Position numbers and translations under genes: made by a program. The notes under the pieces are model-generated. The model was not told the DNA's origin. It worked only from the letters and a program-made list of their open reading frames with translations, and did no database searches. Positions 6,874-7,056 of a DNA stretch of 7,056 nucleotides are shown one piece after another. Numbering within the stretch: the first letter of the stretch is position 1; each line of letters starts with the position of its first letter. The stretch comes from Actinomycetota bacterium (lineage in GTDB: Bacteria > Actinomycetota > Thermoleophilia > UBA2241). Location: positions 1 through 7,056 of the forward strand of contig PMKX01000203.1 in NCBI GenBank assembly GCA_003158705.1. The letters run 5' to 3'.

Positions 6874-7056
6874 ATGGGCGAACCGGATGTGCCGTTGAAG
6901 GACGCGAGCGACATGCAGAGCGCCATCGCGAGCCTTCCGCAGCAACTCGAGGAGGGCTACGCCCAGGCACGGGCCGAGCTGGCCGACGTGGACCTGGGCC
7001 GCGCCGCCGCCGGCGGAGCGCGGCCCACCGGTGTCGTGGTCTGCGGCATGGGCGGG
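6874..7056 (+). CDS. Bifunctional phosphoglucose/phosphomannose isomerase (SIS family), 3' truncated
   Basis: Only the first 61 codons are in the window; the frame is open to the right edge. GAGGAG (6862-6867) overlaps the manB stop and lies 6 nt before the ATG, a good RBS. The product starts with an acidic, helix-forming stretch: DMQSAIASLPQQLEEGYAQA at about 12-31 fits the N-terminal helix of this family. It ends with VVVCGMGG at 54-61, the first SIS-domain strand and phosphate loop, which normally continues with SAIGGD. Members isomerise fructose-6-phosphate to glucose-6-phosphate or mannose-6-phosphate. Position after phosphomannomutase fits supply of mannose-6-phosphate. With so little visible, a related SIS protein without activity, as found beside manB in mycobacteria, cannot be excluded. 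Confidence 0.75.
   Translation, partial: MGEPDVPLKDASDMQSAIASLPQQLEEGYAQARAELADVDLGRAAAGGARPTGVVVCGMGG

Noticed and set aside
5313..6926. Long minus-strand open frame (537 codons) opposite manB
   Set aside because: It is antisense to a complete phosphomannomutase with all catalytic motifs. GC-rich codon bias leaves such antisense frames open, and its translation shows no recognisable domain.

Overview
The window is GC-rich bacterial DNA, coding almost end to end, that reads as part of a surface-polysaccharide (exopolysaccharide, capsule or O-antigen-like) biosynthesis region. Codon choice is uniformly G/C-ending. The actinobacterial look of several products suggests a high-GC Actinomycetota-type organism, perhaps Thermoleophilia-like: a Wzy-type protein with a WDWDWD motif, a mycobacterial-style mannose-1-phosphate guanylyltransferase with a YWRDIGTPE motif, and a SIS-type phosphosugar isomerase. 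This placement is inference; there is no rRNA or other marker to fix it.

Layout. (1) 3-1418, plus strand: the 3' part of an O-antigen ligase/polymerase (Wzy_C) membrane protein with a C-terminal TPR tail; its start lies left of the window. (2) 1480-2883, minus strand and convergent with the first gene: a secreted clan GH-A-like glycoside hydrolase with a C-terminal beta-sandwich-like domain, its own RBS and a good sigma70-type promoter. (3) 2884-3014: a short divergent control region with two back-to-back promoter candidates. (4) 3015-7056, plus strand: a tight, co-directional gene run of ugd (UDP-glucose dehydrogenase), manC (mannose-1-phosphate guanylyltransferase), manB (phosphomannomutase) and the first 61 codons of a bifunctional phosphoglucose/phosphomannose isomerase. 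Junctions are 10 nt, a 4-nt ATGA overlap and 10 nt, so this is almost certainly one operon.

Together the plus-strand operon would convert fructose-6-phosphate to mannose-6-phosphate, mannose-1-phosphate and then GDP-mannose, and would separately make UDP-glucuronate. These are two activated sugars typical of acidic mannose-containing polysaccharides. The Wzy-type protein would polymerise or ligate the repeat units outside the membrane, and the secreted hydrolase is well placed to trim, release or remodel the polymer.

I found no RNA genes, CRISPR arrays, insertion sequences, integrase sites or frameshifted genes. I see no clearly undescribed system. The most interesting items are the secreted hydrolase with its independent promoter inside a polymer-building locus, and the TPR-tailed Wzy protein.
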